This document shows, one piece after another, positions 22,923 through 31,236 of a stretch of DNA of 34,881 nucleotides. Origin of the DNA: Lachnospiraceae bacterium (GTDB lineage Bacteria > Bacillota > Clostridia > Lachnospirales > Lachnospiraceae). The notes below the pieces were generated by a model. That model saw nothing but the letters and a program-made list of their open reading frames with translations, was not told the origin of the DNA and did no database searches. A program made the translations under genes and the position numbers. The stretch's first letter is position 1, and each line of letters opens with the position of its first letter. The stretch spans positions 1 through 34,881 of the forward strand of contig JAEEHY010000174.1 in the NCBI GenBank assembly GCA_016281085.1, given 5' to 3'.

Positions 22923-24543
22923 ATCGTATGTATGTAATTGCGAAAGCTGCATAATCCTTAAGAATTATGGGGCTTTGAGGGGTGTTCGTATGGACACCCC
23001 TCAGTGAAGCATTGCAAACAGGATGCGAACACTTCACTGGTACACTATTATCTAATTCTTTGAGGGTAACGGCTCTTTTACCACCGGGGCCGCCTGGATC
23101 ATTCGACACATTGAATACAATTTTTATTTCCTTATCGGTTACGAATACCGAATTAACAAAAGTTTCTATCAGCCGCACATCACATTTTATATCCCCTACT
23201 TTGTTATCCCGGAATTGTTCAAGGAAGAAAAGTATATGATCCTTAGTCAGCTTAAGTATGGGCTGTAATTCAGTATCGGCAATAAGCAGGTTCAGCTTAT
23301 CACGTTCGGCATTCAGAGCTTCTATACGTGGTGTTATGGCTTCTACCGCTATACCGCGTTCTATTGCGTCTATAAGGCGTTGCATACGCGCGTCTATATC
23401 CTTAAGCTGTTCATTCAGTCTGTTAAGTTCCTGTGAGTTGTCGTGCTCGTCAAGGTACAGCTTATAAACGCTATCGGCTATCTGGTTAAGCAGTTCGGGA
23501 TCAGCCAGCAGTTTATGTACCTCATCCAGTACCACATCTTCTACATAGTTCTTACGGACGTTATGTGCGTCACACTTCTTATGAAGATGATTTTGACAGC
23601 CGTAGTAGCAGAATTTCTTGCCGGACTTCCCGAACCCTGATACGCCGACCATAGGAGCACCGCACTTACCACAGAAGATCTTACCGGTTAACAGGTATTC
23701 CTCACGAGTCCACGTAGATACCGGCCTACGCTTATTTACCTGTAGCTTTTCCTGTACCTTATCAAACAATTCCTTATCAATGATCTCAGGCATACCGCCC
23801 TCATCAAAAATATCGTTCTCAGAATCGTGATATGTATACACCCCGTAGTACCTGGGATTGGATAGGATACGGGGCAGACTGTTTTTTGTGAAGGGCTTTT
23901 TAAATTCGGTCTGGTATCCTTTTTCGTTAAGATACCGCATAAGATCAAAGAGAGAACAGCCGGAAGCATACTTTTCAAATATGAGCTTCACGGTAGGAGC
24001 GGTATCAGGGTTGATCTCATATTTCTTTGTTTCCTTATTGACCTTGTATCCTAAAGGGCATACACCACCAACGGCCTGATGCTTTGTTGCGGCATTAAGC
24101 CTACCACGCTTGACATTTTGGGAGAGCTGCAAGCTGTAGTATTCGGCCATACCCTCAAAGAGACTTTCGAGTATAACAGCCTCCGGTCCTTGTGGCATGT
24201 TCTCGGCAACATACTCTATGTGTACGCCATTCTTTTTGCACTTGTACTTGTTAAAGGTCAACTCTTCACGGTTGCGTCCGAAACGGTCAGTTTTCCATAC
24301 TATGATTATGCTAAATTGCTTTTTGGCGGTATCCGATAACATTTGCTGGAATGCCGCACGGTTGTCATTGCGTCCGGTCATTGCCCTGTCTATGTATTCA
24401 TGCACGATAGTATATCCGTGATCCTTTGCGTACTTCTTGGCTGCTGCAAGTTGCCCCTCAATGGATTGATCTGTTTGAGCGTGTGAGCTGTACCGCGCAT
24501 ATACCACAGCATTCTTTGATATATCCCTGTCATGTGTACTCAT
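22921..24543 (-). CDS. Large serine integrase
   Basis: The 540-residue recombinase directs integration and, with a partner, excision. The N-terminal resolvase domain (about 10-150) contains VVYARYSSHAQ with likely nucleophile Ser19, SIEGQ and WKTDRFGRNREE. A recombinase domain follows (about 160-275; PLGYKVNKETKKYE, RILSNPRYYGVY). A zinc ribbon (about 290-335; CGKCGAPMVG, CYYGCQNHLHKKC) and a coiled coil (about 370-420; NRLNEQLKDIDARMQRL) complete the large-serine layout. The last 30 residues (SLRGVHTNTPQSPIIL onward) are unusual and coded by an inverted-repeat-rich segment. Transcribed with the repressor, 18 nt downstream. Confidence 0.95.
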   Translation of the reverse strand: MSTHDRDISKNAVVYARYSSHAQTDQSIEGQLAAAKKYAKDHGYTIVHEYIDRAMTGRNDNRAAFQQMLSDTAKKQFSIIIVWKTDRFGRNREELTFNKYKCKKNGVHIEYVAENMPQGPEAVILESLFEGMAEYYSLQLSQNVKRGRLNAATKHQAVGGVCPLGYKVNKETKKYEINPDTAPTVKLIFEKYASGCSLFDLMRYLNEKGYQTEFKKPFTKNSLPRILSNPRYYGVYTYHDSENDIFDEGGMPEIIDKELFDKVQEKLQVNKRRPVSTWTREEYLLTGKIFCGKCGAPMVGVSGFGKSGKKFCYYGCQNHLHKKCDAHNVRKNYVEDVVLDEVHKLLADPELLNQIADSVYKLYLDEHDNSQELNRLNEQLKDIDARMQRLIDAIERGIAVEAITPRIEALNAERDKLNLLIADTELQPILKLTKDHILFFLEQFRDNKVGDIKCDVRLIETFVNSVFVTDKEIKIVFNVSNDPGGPGGKRAVTLKELDNSVPVKCSHPVCNASLRGVHTNTPQSPIILKDYAAFAITYIR

Positions 24544-24561
24544 AATAGATGACCCTCCCCG

Positions 24562-25032
24562 CTACACGGCGTGTGATGCGGTATTTCTTTTTTCTTGTGG
24601 TTCATACATAGATAGCTTAAATTTGATAAAACTAATTACTTCCTGTTGATCCTCATACGTGAGCTTATTGTATAATTTAAGTACCAAAGGCATTTCAGAT
24701 CTTACGTCATTATCAGTGATCTTTTGAAGGTTTATGGTTTTTTCGACATCCCCATTGAAGTGATCCAGAGCAGCACCGGCATGATCGGCTATCAGATCCC
24801 CGTCACTATAATCAGTCGGGTCGTTAGTTTCACCTAAGAGATAATCCATAGTCGTATTTAATCTTTCAGTCAGCAGCTTTAAGTATTTTGAGCTGGGCGT
24901 TTTAGCCCTATCCCTTTTCCATGCCGATATGGTCCCCTTCTTGATCCCTAACTTTTCCTCTGCTTCCTTGGAGCATACCTGTGTTATGCCGCGTTCGTGG
25001 CATAATTTTTCAAAATTTTCATAGAATCCCAT
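24562..25032 (-). CDS. CI-like lysogeny repressor
   Basis: The 156-residue protein has an XRE-type helix-turn-helix (about residues 14-55): CSKEAEEKLGIKKGTISAWK, then LLTERLNTTMDYLLG. The C-terminal half (DVRSEMPLVLKLYNKLTYED to YEP) is helical and likely dimerises; there is no LexA-like peptidase motif, so induction is not by self-cleavage. GGGGGG precedes the start. The gene is divergent from the Cro-like gene across an operator-filled region and should maintain lysogeny by blocking the two operator-promoters. Confidence 0.85.
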   Translation of the reverse strand: MGFYENFEKLCHERGITQVCSKEAEEKLGIKKGTISAWKRDRAKTPSSKYLKLLTERLNTTMDYLLGETNDPTDYSDGDLIADHAGAALDHFNGDVEKTINLQKITDNDVRSEMPLVLKLYNKLTYEDQQEVISFIKFKLSMYEPQEKRNTASHAV

Positions 25033-25054
25033 AATAAGTCCCCCCTAAAAGAAT

Positions 25055-25134
25055 AGTATAAAAAATTTGACTTTTTATATTGACAGTCTAAATGATTGGA
25101 CTTATAATAGGGTCACAGTCAAATATTTTAGACT
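25055..25134. promoter_or_regulatory. Lysogeny switch: early promoter and three operators
   Basis: The early promoter on the plus strand is TTGACA (25080-25085) and TATAAT (25103-25108) with 17 bp between. An operator-like AGTCTAAATGATTGGACT (25085-25102) lies exactly in the spacer. Two further 18-bp sites are AGTATAAAAAATTTGACT (25055-25072), overlapping a TATACT -10 for the repressor on the minus strand, and AGTCAAATATTTTAGACT (25117-25134), downstream of the early start. The first of these flanking sites predicts autoregulation. Confidence 0.85.
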
Positions 25135-25252
25135 ATCAAAAACACACACCTATCGAAAATCCGGTAGGTCAAAAAATGATATAGGTTTAGGCAAAAACAG
25201 TATATCACGATAGTATAAAATTTTCAACTGAAAATAAGGGAAGGAGGCCGAT

Positions 25253-25489
25253 ATGTTGCAGTTCAACGAGGATTGGACGGCTGACGTTGTAGGACGGATG
25301 CACAAGTACAAAATATCCAATGATGCACTTGCTGACGAAGCTGAGTACACACCCGGATACACGTCAATGGTTCTGAATGGCCGGAAAGAATTTTCATCTG
25401 ATAAGGCTAAAGAGGAGACAAAGACGAAGATCCTGGAAGCACTTGACCGTCTTATAGCAAAACGGGAGGAGGGCGATAGTGATGCTTGA
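25253..25489 (+). CDS. Cro-like HTH regulator
   Basis: The 78-residue protein has a helix-turn-helix (about 23-50): NDALADEAEYTPGYTSMVLN, followed by GRKEF. It is the first gene after the early promoter and divergent from the repressor, the position of Cro. GGGAAGGAGG precedes the start. The leader before it (25141-25252) holds a small hairpin, ACCTATCG (25148) with CGGTAGGT (25162). Expected to counteract the repressor. Confidence 0.8.
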   Translation: MLQFNEDWTADVVGRMHKYKISNDALADEAEYTPGYTSMVLNGRKEFSSDKAKEETKTKILEALDRLIAKREEGDSDA

Positions 25490-25631
25490 AATTGAGGCCA
25501 CAGCAAAACAGAGCTTATCACGTAGCTTTTTAGCAGCTATCCAATCGTACTACGCTAATCCGCTTAATGCGGAAAAATTCAAAGAGTGGCAGAATACGCA
25601 CAAAAAGGAGGAAGAAACGAACAATGGCTAA
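25482..25631 (+). CDS. Small early protein
   Basis: This 49-residue protein starts at ATG 25482 with GGAGG about 11 nt upstream, overlapping the Cro-like gene by 8 nt and the next gene by 8 nt. Sequence is amphipathic (LEIEATAKQSLSRSFLAAIQ, then NAEKFKEWQ). No family is established by me. Chosen because of the tight overlaps and ribosome binding site, which are typical of this operon. Confidence 0.7.
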   Translation: MLEIEATAKQSLSRSFLAAIQSYYANPLNAEKFKEWQNTHKKEEETNNG

Positions 25632-26178
25632 AGCAGATATGACAATTCAGGTTCAGATCAGTGCGCCGGACTTAGTAGCAGCTATCACAGCTTTAACAGA
25701 CGCTATCGCTGGAAGCAAAGTAGAGCCTACAGCACCGGCAGTCAAGATTGAACAGGTACAGGCGGTACCGCAGCAGGATATAATGCCCGCACCGGTAGTT
25801 GAGGCACCACAGCCCGCAGCCGCAGTACCCACAACACCAACACCCGCACCAGTACAGCAAGCACAGCCCGCGCCCGCACCAGTACAGCAGGTGGTACCGA
25901 CAGCGGCACCAGTACAGCAGGCACAGCCCGCACCAGTACAGCAGGCACAGCCCGCACCGGTTCAGACAGCAGCGGCACCTGCTACACCGACCGCACCGGC
26001 TCTTACGCTTGACGCTATCAGCGCAGCAGGGGCACAGCTTATCCAGGACAATCCCGATAATATGCAGAAGATCTTAGGGCTTTTACCTAAGTACAACGTT
26101 CCCGCTATCAATCTCATAAAGCCCGAACAGTTTGAGGCTGTGGCAGCAGATCTGAGAGCGTTAGGAGCGAAGATATGA
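25624..26178 (+). CDS. Pro/Ala/Gln-rich early protein
   Basis: The 184-residue protein is read from ATG 25624 (GGAGG 12 nt upstream) rather than an upstream in-frame start. N-terminus is a short structured part (MTIQVQISAPDLVAAITALT). Residues about 40-125 are repeated PAPVQQAQ-type low-complexity linker, and the C-terminus is a small helical domain (LIQDNPDNMQKILGLLPK). Always close to DUF2800/DUF2815 genes in Clostridia phages to my recollection; function unknown. It may tether partners in the recombination module. Overlaps the next gene by 4 nt. Confidence 0.7.
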   Translation: MAKADMTIQVQISAPDLVAAITALTDAIAGSKVEPTAPAVKIEQVQAVPQQDIMPAPVVEAPQPAAAVPTTPTPAPVQQAQPAPAPVQQVVPTAAPVQQAQPAPVQQAQPAPVQTAAAPATPTAPALTLDAISAAGAQLIQDNPDNMQKILGLLPKYNVPAINLIKPEQFEAVAADLRALGAKI

Positions 26179-27413
26179 GCGCGACAGGACACGCCCTGTT
26201 ATCCTCATCATCATCTCACAGATGGCTAAATTGTACGCCAGCACCACGGTTCGAGGCACAGTTTGAAAGCGGCGAGACAAGTGTATATGCGAAGGAAGGG
26301 ACGTTAGCCCATTCGATATGTGAGGAAGTTGCAAATTATAATTTTCACAAGATCGACAAGCGGACGTTCAACAACCGGATGAAGAAGCTGAGACAGGATG
26401 AGCTTTACAAAGAAGAGATGGAAAAGACAGCAGAGTTTTACGGCAATTATCTTTTCCAGAAATATCTTTCCTTTGAACAGAAGCCATTTACCGTGCAAGA
26501 GGATATGGTTGATCTTAGGGACTGGGTACCGGAAGGGTTTGGTACTTGTGACTCAATCATAATCGGTTCCGGTAAGATCCATATAACGGATTACAAGCAC
26601 GGCAAAGGCGTTCAGGTATCAGCAGTAAACAATCCGCAGATGCGTCTGTATGCGCTTGGAGCACTTAAGAAGTATATGCCGATATACGGCGATACCATTA
26701 AGACCGTTTCAATGGCGATAGTACAGCCCAGGATATCAGAGGACGTAGAAGAGGAAGAGCTGACAGTAGAAGAGCTGCTTGCGTGGGGTGACAACATCAA
26801 GCCTATAGCTGAGAAAGCATACAAAGGCGAAGGTGAGTTTAATCCCGGATCGTGGTGTAAGTTCTGTAAGGCAAAGGGTGTATGTAAGGCAAGAACAGAG
26901 AATGCTACAGCCTTAGAGGATTTCAAGGACGCAGTTATCTTAGGGAAGCTGGAAGGTGAGGAAAAGACTAAGGCCGCTACAGAGAAGCTGCTTACCGGAT
27001 CTGACAAGATCCTTACGGATGAAGAGGTTGCGGATCTGTTAGAGAGAGGTAAGTACTTAGTCGAGTGGTACAACGACCTACAGGAATATGCATTACAGGC
27101 AATCCTTGACGGTCATATCATACCGGGCTTTAAGGTTGTCGCGGGCAAGTCTAACCGTGCATGGTCTGATGAGGATGCAGCGTTTAAGGCTATCGTTGCC
27201 AGCGGAATTGAAGAAACAATGCTTTATGAGCGCAAAGCCAAAACCTTATCACAGCTTGAAAAGATGATCGGCAAAAAAGACTTTGAAGCTATGGTGGGAC
27301 AGTTCATCACGAAGCCTATGGACAAGCCTACACTAACCGGAAGCGACGACAGCAGGCCGGACTATAGTGAGGCAAAGAAGGATTTTGAAGGGGTGGTTGA
27401 GAATGCTGTATAG
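26175..27413 (+). CDS. DUF2800 family, RecB-like nuclease
   Basis: The 412-residue protein has the DUF2800 opening SSSSSHRWLNCTPAPRFE and the PD-(D/E)XK-type core ITDYKHGKGVQVSAVNNPQM near residues 135-155. The cluster CKFCKAKGVCKAR (about 229-241) is a likely Fe-S or zinc site as in AddB-like nucleases. It probably resects DNA ends in phage recombination, working with the single-strand binding protein encoded next door. Nuclease activity is inferred from the family. Confidence 0.85.
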   Translation: MSATGHALLSSSSSHRWLNCTPAPRFEAQFESGETSVYAKEGTLAHSICEEVANYNFHKIDKRTFNNRMKKLRQDELYKEEMEKTAEFYGNYLFQKYLSFEQKPFTVQEDMVDLRDWVPEGFGTCDSIIIGSGKIHITDYKHGKGVQVSAVNNPQMRLYALGALKKYMPIYGDTIKTVSMAIVQPRISEDVEEEELTVEELLAWGDNIKPIAEKAYKGEGEFNPGSWCKFCKAKGVCKARTENATALEDFKDAVILGKLEGEEKTKAATEKLLTGSDKILTDEEVADLLERGKYLVEWYNDLQEYALQAILDGHIIPGFKVVAGKSNRAWSDEDAAFKAIVASGIEETMLYERKAKTLSQLEKMIGKKDFEAMVGQFITKPMDKPTLTGSDDSRPDYSEAKKDFEGVVENAV

Positions 27414-27822
27414 ACCAGACGTTGATTGTATACGAATTGAAAACGAATGGAAGCACGCACGCATGACCTTCAACTTCCCATTTCTGATAACGGATATGAC
27501 ACTTACGGATATGAAAAAATCCATGAAGCTCATACTTGAATGGAGTGAGGAAGAGCATATACCGGTTATCGAGGAATGGTTTAAGTACTTGATAGAAGAA
27601 GCACGCGACTTGTGGGAAGCAAACAGTAAGAAGTTTGTAGATGAATATAAGGACGCAGACTATTACAAGCGTGATCCAAAAGTCAGTGTTAAAGAGATCA
27701 AGCACATGAGGGCGCATAACAGCGCACTCAAAGATGATGTAAGAAGATCTAAGTCTACTTACGAAAAGCTACTTAAGAGGCACGAGGCATTTAAGGAATT
27801 AAAGGTTACTAAAGGTTATTAG
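27403..27822 (+). CDS. Early helical protein of the recombination module
   Basis: The 139-residue protein from ATG 27403 (an earlier GTG lacks a good site) is helical with two Trp-rich segments (LYRPDVDCIRIENEWKHAR, MKLILEWSEEEHIPVIEEWF). No known domain recognised. It overlaps the DUF2800 gene by 11 nt and precedes DUF2815, so it probably acts with them. Confidence 0.65.
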   Translation: MLYRPDVDCIRIENEWKHARMTFNFPFLITDMTLTDMKKSMKLILEWSEEEHIPVIEEWFKYLIEEARDLWEANSKKFVDEYKDADYYKRDPKVSVKEIKHMRAHNSALKDDVRRSKSTYEKLLKRHEAFKELKVTKGY

Positions 27823-27834
27823 GAGGAAAAAATT

Positions 27835-28635
27835 ATGTATCAGGGTATTCCTACAAAAGTTTTAACGGGAGAGTGCAGACTGTCGTATGTGCATTTATCA
27901 CAGCCTTATCTCAATCCCAACAATTCAAATAGTGAGCCTAAGTATCAGGTCACTATGCTTATCCCTAAAACGGATCAGGCAACCTACAACGATATAATCA
28001 AGTCAAGGGACGCAGCTTATGAAGCAGCGGTACAGAATGACTGGAAGGGTAACAGACCGCAGTTAAGATCATTACTTATCTATGACGGCGACGGAGTACG
28101 TCAGGACGGTTCAAAATTCGGTCCTGAATGCGCTGGACACTGGGTTATAACTGCTTCAACAAAGCGTAAGCCACAGGTTGTTGATATATCAAATATCAAC
28201 GTGGAGCTTGCACCGCAGGATATCTACAGCGGTATGTATGGACGTGTAACACTCAATTTCTTTTCATTCAATAGTAACGGAAACAAGGGTATAGGTTGTG
28301 GACTCGGAAACGTTCTTAAGACAAGAGATGGAGAGCAGCTTGCAGGTGGATCTACAGCAGAACAGGATTTTGCCGAAATTACAGCGGCTATACAGCAGCA
28401 GGCAGCACCAGTACCGCAGGCAGCACCAGTACCGCAGGCACCACAGGGAGGAATGGTACCGCAGGCACAGGGTTACGGTTCGGTTCCTGGCGTTCAGGGA
28501 GGAATGGTACCGCAGGCACAGGGTTACGGTCCGGTTCCTGGCGTTCAGGGAGCTACACCGACCGCAGGATATACGCCTGTCCCGAATATTGATCCCATAA
28601 CCGGACAGCCGTTATCACCTTTGCCGTTTGGTTAA
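27835..28635 (+). CDS. DUF2815 single-stranded DNA-binding protein
   Basis: The 266-residue protein has the DUF2815 fold sequence: VLTGECRLSYVHLSQPYLNP, YQVTMLIPKTD, LLIYDGDGVR and DIYSGMYGRVTLNFFSFNSN. The family is related to T7 gp2.5-type OB-fold proteins that coat single-stranded DNA during replication and recombination. Residues 185-265 form a Pro/Gln/Gly-rich tail including an exact 17-residue tandem duplication. AGGAGG lies upstream. Confidence 0.88.
   Translation: MYQGIPTKVLTGECRLSYVHLSQPYLNPNNSNSEPKYQVTMLIPKTDQATYNDIIKSRDAAYEAAVQNDWKGNRPQLRSLLIYDGDGVRQDGSKFGPECAGHWVITASTKRKPQVVDISNINVELAPQDIYSGMYGRVTLNFFSFNSNGNKGIGCGLGNVLKTRDGEQLAGGSTAEQDFAEITAAIQQQAAPVPQAAPVPQAPQGGMVPQAQGYGSVPGVQGGMVPQAQGYGPVPGVQGATPTAGYTPVPNIDPITGQPLSPLPFG
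28447..28548 (+). repeat. 51-bp tandem duplication in the DUF2815 tail
   Basis: Two adjacent 51-bp units (28447-28497, 28498-28548) differ at one base (TTCGGTTCC versus TCCGGTTCC). They encode 17-residue units GGMVPQAQGYGSVPGVQ and GGMVPQAQGYGPVPGVQ. A recent slippage event is likely. Confidence 0.9.
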
Positions 28636-28650
28636 CTTATATAGGTGGTT

Positions 28651-28797
28651 AGCCCGTAACACGTATTCCCCACGTTTCCCTTCACGGGCTTTACCATACA
28701 GGCACAAGATGTATTAACCCCAGGGGTGACTATGCACCATCCTGTATAGTCGGGCAGCTTGGAAAGCCCCTACCAATAAGCTGCCCATTATTTTTTT
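28651..28797 (+). ncRNA. Structured leader of the DNA polymerase gene with terminator
   Basis: Stem 1 is AGCCCGT (28651-28657) with ACGGGCT (28684-28690). Stem 2 is ATACAGG (28696-28702) with CCTGTAT (28741-28747), enclosing ACCCCAGGGGT. Stem 3, GGGCAGCTT (28752-28760) with AAGCTGCCC (28778-28786), is followed by ATTATTTTTTT and is a good factor-independent terminator 28 bp before the polymerase start. GGGCTTT (28686-28692) can alternatively pair with AAAGCCC (28763-28769) in the terminator loop. An attenuator or riboswitch-like element is plausible. Confidence 0.6.
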
Positions 28798-28825
28798 ATA
28801 CACGCACGAACGGAGGCAATGTACT

Positions 28826-30820
28826 ATGCATACTCTATTCATAGATCTTGAAACTTTTTCAAGTGTTCCAATAACAGATGCGGGAGCTTATAAGTACGTT
28901 CAAAGCCCCGATTTTGAAATTCTGTTATTCGCTTATTCAATAGATTATCAACCGGTACAGGTTATAGACCTTGCATCCGGCCAAATCCTACTAGACGATA
29001 TCAAAACAGCTCTTACAGATCCCGATTATTTGAAGCACGCCTACAACGCGGCATTCGAGTTTATGTGCTTATCTAAAGTATATGGAAGTATGATCCCGTC
29101 ACAGTGGCGTTGCACAATGATCCACGGTCTGTATTGCGGATATCCCGCAGGACTGGGAGTTATCGGTGCAGTTCTCGGAATGCCGGAAGATAAGCAGAAA
29201 CTTACGACCGGCAAAGCTCTTATCAGATATTTTTGTGTACCTTGTAGACCTACCAAATCAAATGGTGGAAGGACACGTAACCTTCCCAAACATGATCCCG
29301 AAAAATGGAGTCTGTTTGTTGAGTACAACAGACAGGATGTAGTTGCAGAACAGGAAATAGAGAAACGGCTTGTGTTGTATCCAGTTCCCGATCATATACA
29401 GAAGCAGTGGGAAACGGATCTGATTATCAATATGCGCGGCGTATCGGTTGATATGGAGTTTGTGCAGGGCGCGCTTGGTATCGGACAGCAGTTGACCTAT
29501 GACCTTATGGAAGAAGCAAAGCAGCTTACCGGACTTGAAAACCCTAACAGCGTTCAGCAGCTTAAGACCTGGATAAACACCCGTCTGTTTGGTAAGTCAG
29601 GCGTGAGTGATCTTCAAAAAGATACAGTAACAAAGCTGCTTGCGGAGCAGGATCTACCCGCTGACGTTAAGAGGGTATTAGAGATACGTCAGGAGCTTGG
29701 TAAGACCAGTACAAAGAAGTATAACGCCATAGAGGATTGTGTGTGCGAGGATGACAGGGTAAGAGGACTTTTACAGTTCTATGGAGCAAACCGGACAGGC
29801 CGCTGGGCAGGACGTTTGGTACAGGTGCAAAACTTACCGCGTACCTATACCAATCCTATCGACCTTGCGAGGGATCTTGTGAGGCGCAGACAGTCTAAGG
29901 CACTGAGAGTAGTTTATGGGTCGGTCAATGATACACTGTCGCAGCTTATCAGGACGGCGTTCGTTGCTACACAGGGCAATGTGCTGATTGACGCGGACTT
30001 TTCGGCAATCGAAGCACGGGTTATATCGTGGCTTGCAGGCGAGGAATGGCGACTTAACGTATTCAGGACGCACGGTAAGATCTACGAAGCAAGCGCGAGT
30101 CAGATGTTTGGAGTTCCTATTGAGTTGATAAAGAAGGGCAATCCCGAATATGCGCTTAGAGCCAAAGGTAAGGTTGCGGAGCTTGCGCTTGGATATCAGG
30201 GGTCCGTAGGCGCACTGATACAGATGGGCGCGCTGGATAACGGTCTGGAAGAGTCAGAGCTGCCTGATATCGTCAATAAATGGAGGCAGGCTAACAACCG
30301 TATACAGGCATTGTGGGATGAGCTTAACAGGGCTGCTATCGAGGTTATAGATCAGGGTGGATCACGTCATTTACACGGGCTTATCCTTGCGCGCGAGTGT
30401 GATATCATCCGGGGTACTGTATCCTTCACGATCACGTTACCGTCAGGACGCAAGCTGTATTATATCAATCCTTCACTCGGAGAAAACCAGTGGGGCGGCG
30501 CGTCAATCTGTTATATGGGTATGGATCAGTCTACTAAGAAGTGGACTAAGCTGGAAACATACGGCGGGAAGCTGACAGAGAATATAGTACAGGCTATCGC
30601 GCGTGACTTGCTTGCGGAAGCGATAGAGAGACTTGCAGCAGCGGGCTATCCAATCGTATTCCATGTTCACGACGAGGTGATAATAGACATCAAGCCTTAC
30701 GCAGATAATGAGAAAATGCTTAAGGACGTGGTTGAGATAATGTCAGTAGTTCCTTCCTGGGCTACAGGCTTACCGCTTGGAGCCGACGGCTGGGTAGGCG
30801 ATTACTTTACTAAGGAATGA
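28826..30820 (+). CDS. Family A DNA polymerase with 3'-5' exonuclease domain
   Basis: The 664-residue replicative polymerase has an exonuclease motif at the N-terminus (FIDLETFSS; Asp7 and Glu9), then motif A at about 388 (IDADFSAIEARV), motif B around 450 (RAKGKVAELALGYQGSVGA) and motif C at about 611 (FHVHDEVIID). There is no 5'-3' exonuclease domain, typical of phage versions. GGAGG lies upstream, after a terminator-bearing leader, which suggests regulated expression. It copies the phage genome. Confidence 0.97.
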   Translation: MHTLFIDLETFSSVPITDAGAYKYVQSPDFEILLFAYSIDYQPVQVIDLASGQILLDDIKTALTDPDYLKHAYNAAFEFMCLSKVYGSMIPSQWRCTMIHGLYCGYPAGLGVIGAVLGMPEDKQKLTTGKALIRYFCVPCRPTKSNGGRTRNLPKHDPEKWSLFVEYNRQDVVAEQEIEKRLVLYPVPDHIQKQWETDLIINMRGVSVDMEFVQGALGIGQQLTYDLMEEAKQLTGLENPNSVQQLKTWINTRLFGKSGVSDLQKDTVTKLLAEQDLPADVKRVLEIRQELGKTSTKKYNAIEDCVCEDDRVRGLLQFYGANRTGRWAGRLVQVQNLPRTYTNPIDLARDLVRRRQSKALRVVYGSVNDTLSQLIRTAFVATQGNVLIDADFSAIEARVISWLAGEEWRLNVFRTHGKIYEASASQMFGVPIELIKKGNPEYALRAKGKVAELALGYQGSVGALIQMGALDNGLEESELPDIVNKWRQANNRIQALWDELNRAAIEVIDQGGSRHLHGLILARECDIIRGTVSFTITLPSGRKLYYINPSLGENQWGGASICYMGMDQSTKKWTKLETYGGKLTENIVQAIARDLLAEAIERLAAAGYPIVFHVHDEVIIDIKPYADNEKMLKDVVEIMSVVPSWATGLPLGADGWVGDYFTKE

Positions 30821-30829
30821 GGTGAGAGT

Positions 30830-30994
30830 ATGAAACTGATTGTATTGCAGATAACGTTACTTGTTCTGGCGATCCTTTACTTATGTATGGGAGCGGGTGA
30901 GCGGGAGAAGTTTTGCAGAGCGTCGGATCTGATTATAGGCGTTTCGCTGTTTATCCTGCTTTATGTATCAATCATATGTAGTGGAGGTGCTTAA
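30830..30994 (+). CDS. Small two-pass membrane protein
   Basis: This 54-residue protein has two hydrophobic segments (about 3-19 and 35-49) around a charged loop GEREKFCRASD. ATG is at 30830 after GGTGAG. Its stop overlaps the next start (TAATG). No family known; small early membrane proteins may act in superinfection exclusion, which is only a guess. Confidence 0.7.
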   Translation: MKLIVLQITLLVLAILYLCMGAGEREKFCRASDLIIGVSLFILLYVSIICSGGA

Positions 30995-31236
30995 TGGCTA
31001 TAGAGAAAAGATACGAGGGCAAAGAACAGTATTATACGCTTGTGTGCGACCGTTGCGGTGATGAAGTCGGATATTTTGACGACTTTCAGGAAGCGGTTGA
31101 TGAAAAGCGCAGATACGGGTTCCGGTCATTCAATATAGACGGTATATGGGAAGATGTGTGTGCGGACTGTCAGGATACGGTGCAGTATAAGCGCGGTACA
31201 GCAACGGCCGCAGATGATTTTGGAGGATTGATATGA
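30994..31236 (+). CDS. Zinc-ribbon small protein
   Basis: The 80-residue protein has CDRCG at 18-22 and CADCQ at about 56-60, a four-Cys zinc site with an intervening acidic helix (DDFQEAVDEKRRYGF). This type of rubredoxin-like or treble-clef knuckle is frequent in early phage genes. It overlaps the second DGR target start by 4 nt and is therefore co-expressed with it. Confidence 0.75.
   Translation: MAIEKRYEGKEQYYTLVCDRCGDEVGYFDDFQEAVDEKRRYGFRSFNIDGIWEDVCADCQDTVQYKRGTATAADDFGGLI

Noticed and set aside
27328-27717. Minus-strand reading frame of 129 codons opposite the gene at 27403
   Set aside because: No ribosome binding site or known motif; overlaps a well-supported plus-strand gene. Treated as a shadow, as were other antisense frames such as 167-478, 7000-7482 and 25150-25521.
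28298-28600. Alternative frame in the DUF2815 gene with repeated Arg/His-rich sequence
   Set aside because: It is the out-of-frame reading of the 51-bp duplication and the Pro/Gln tail.
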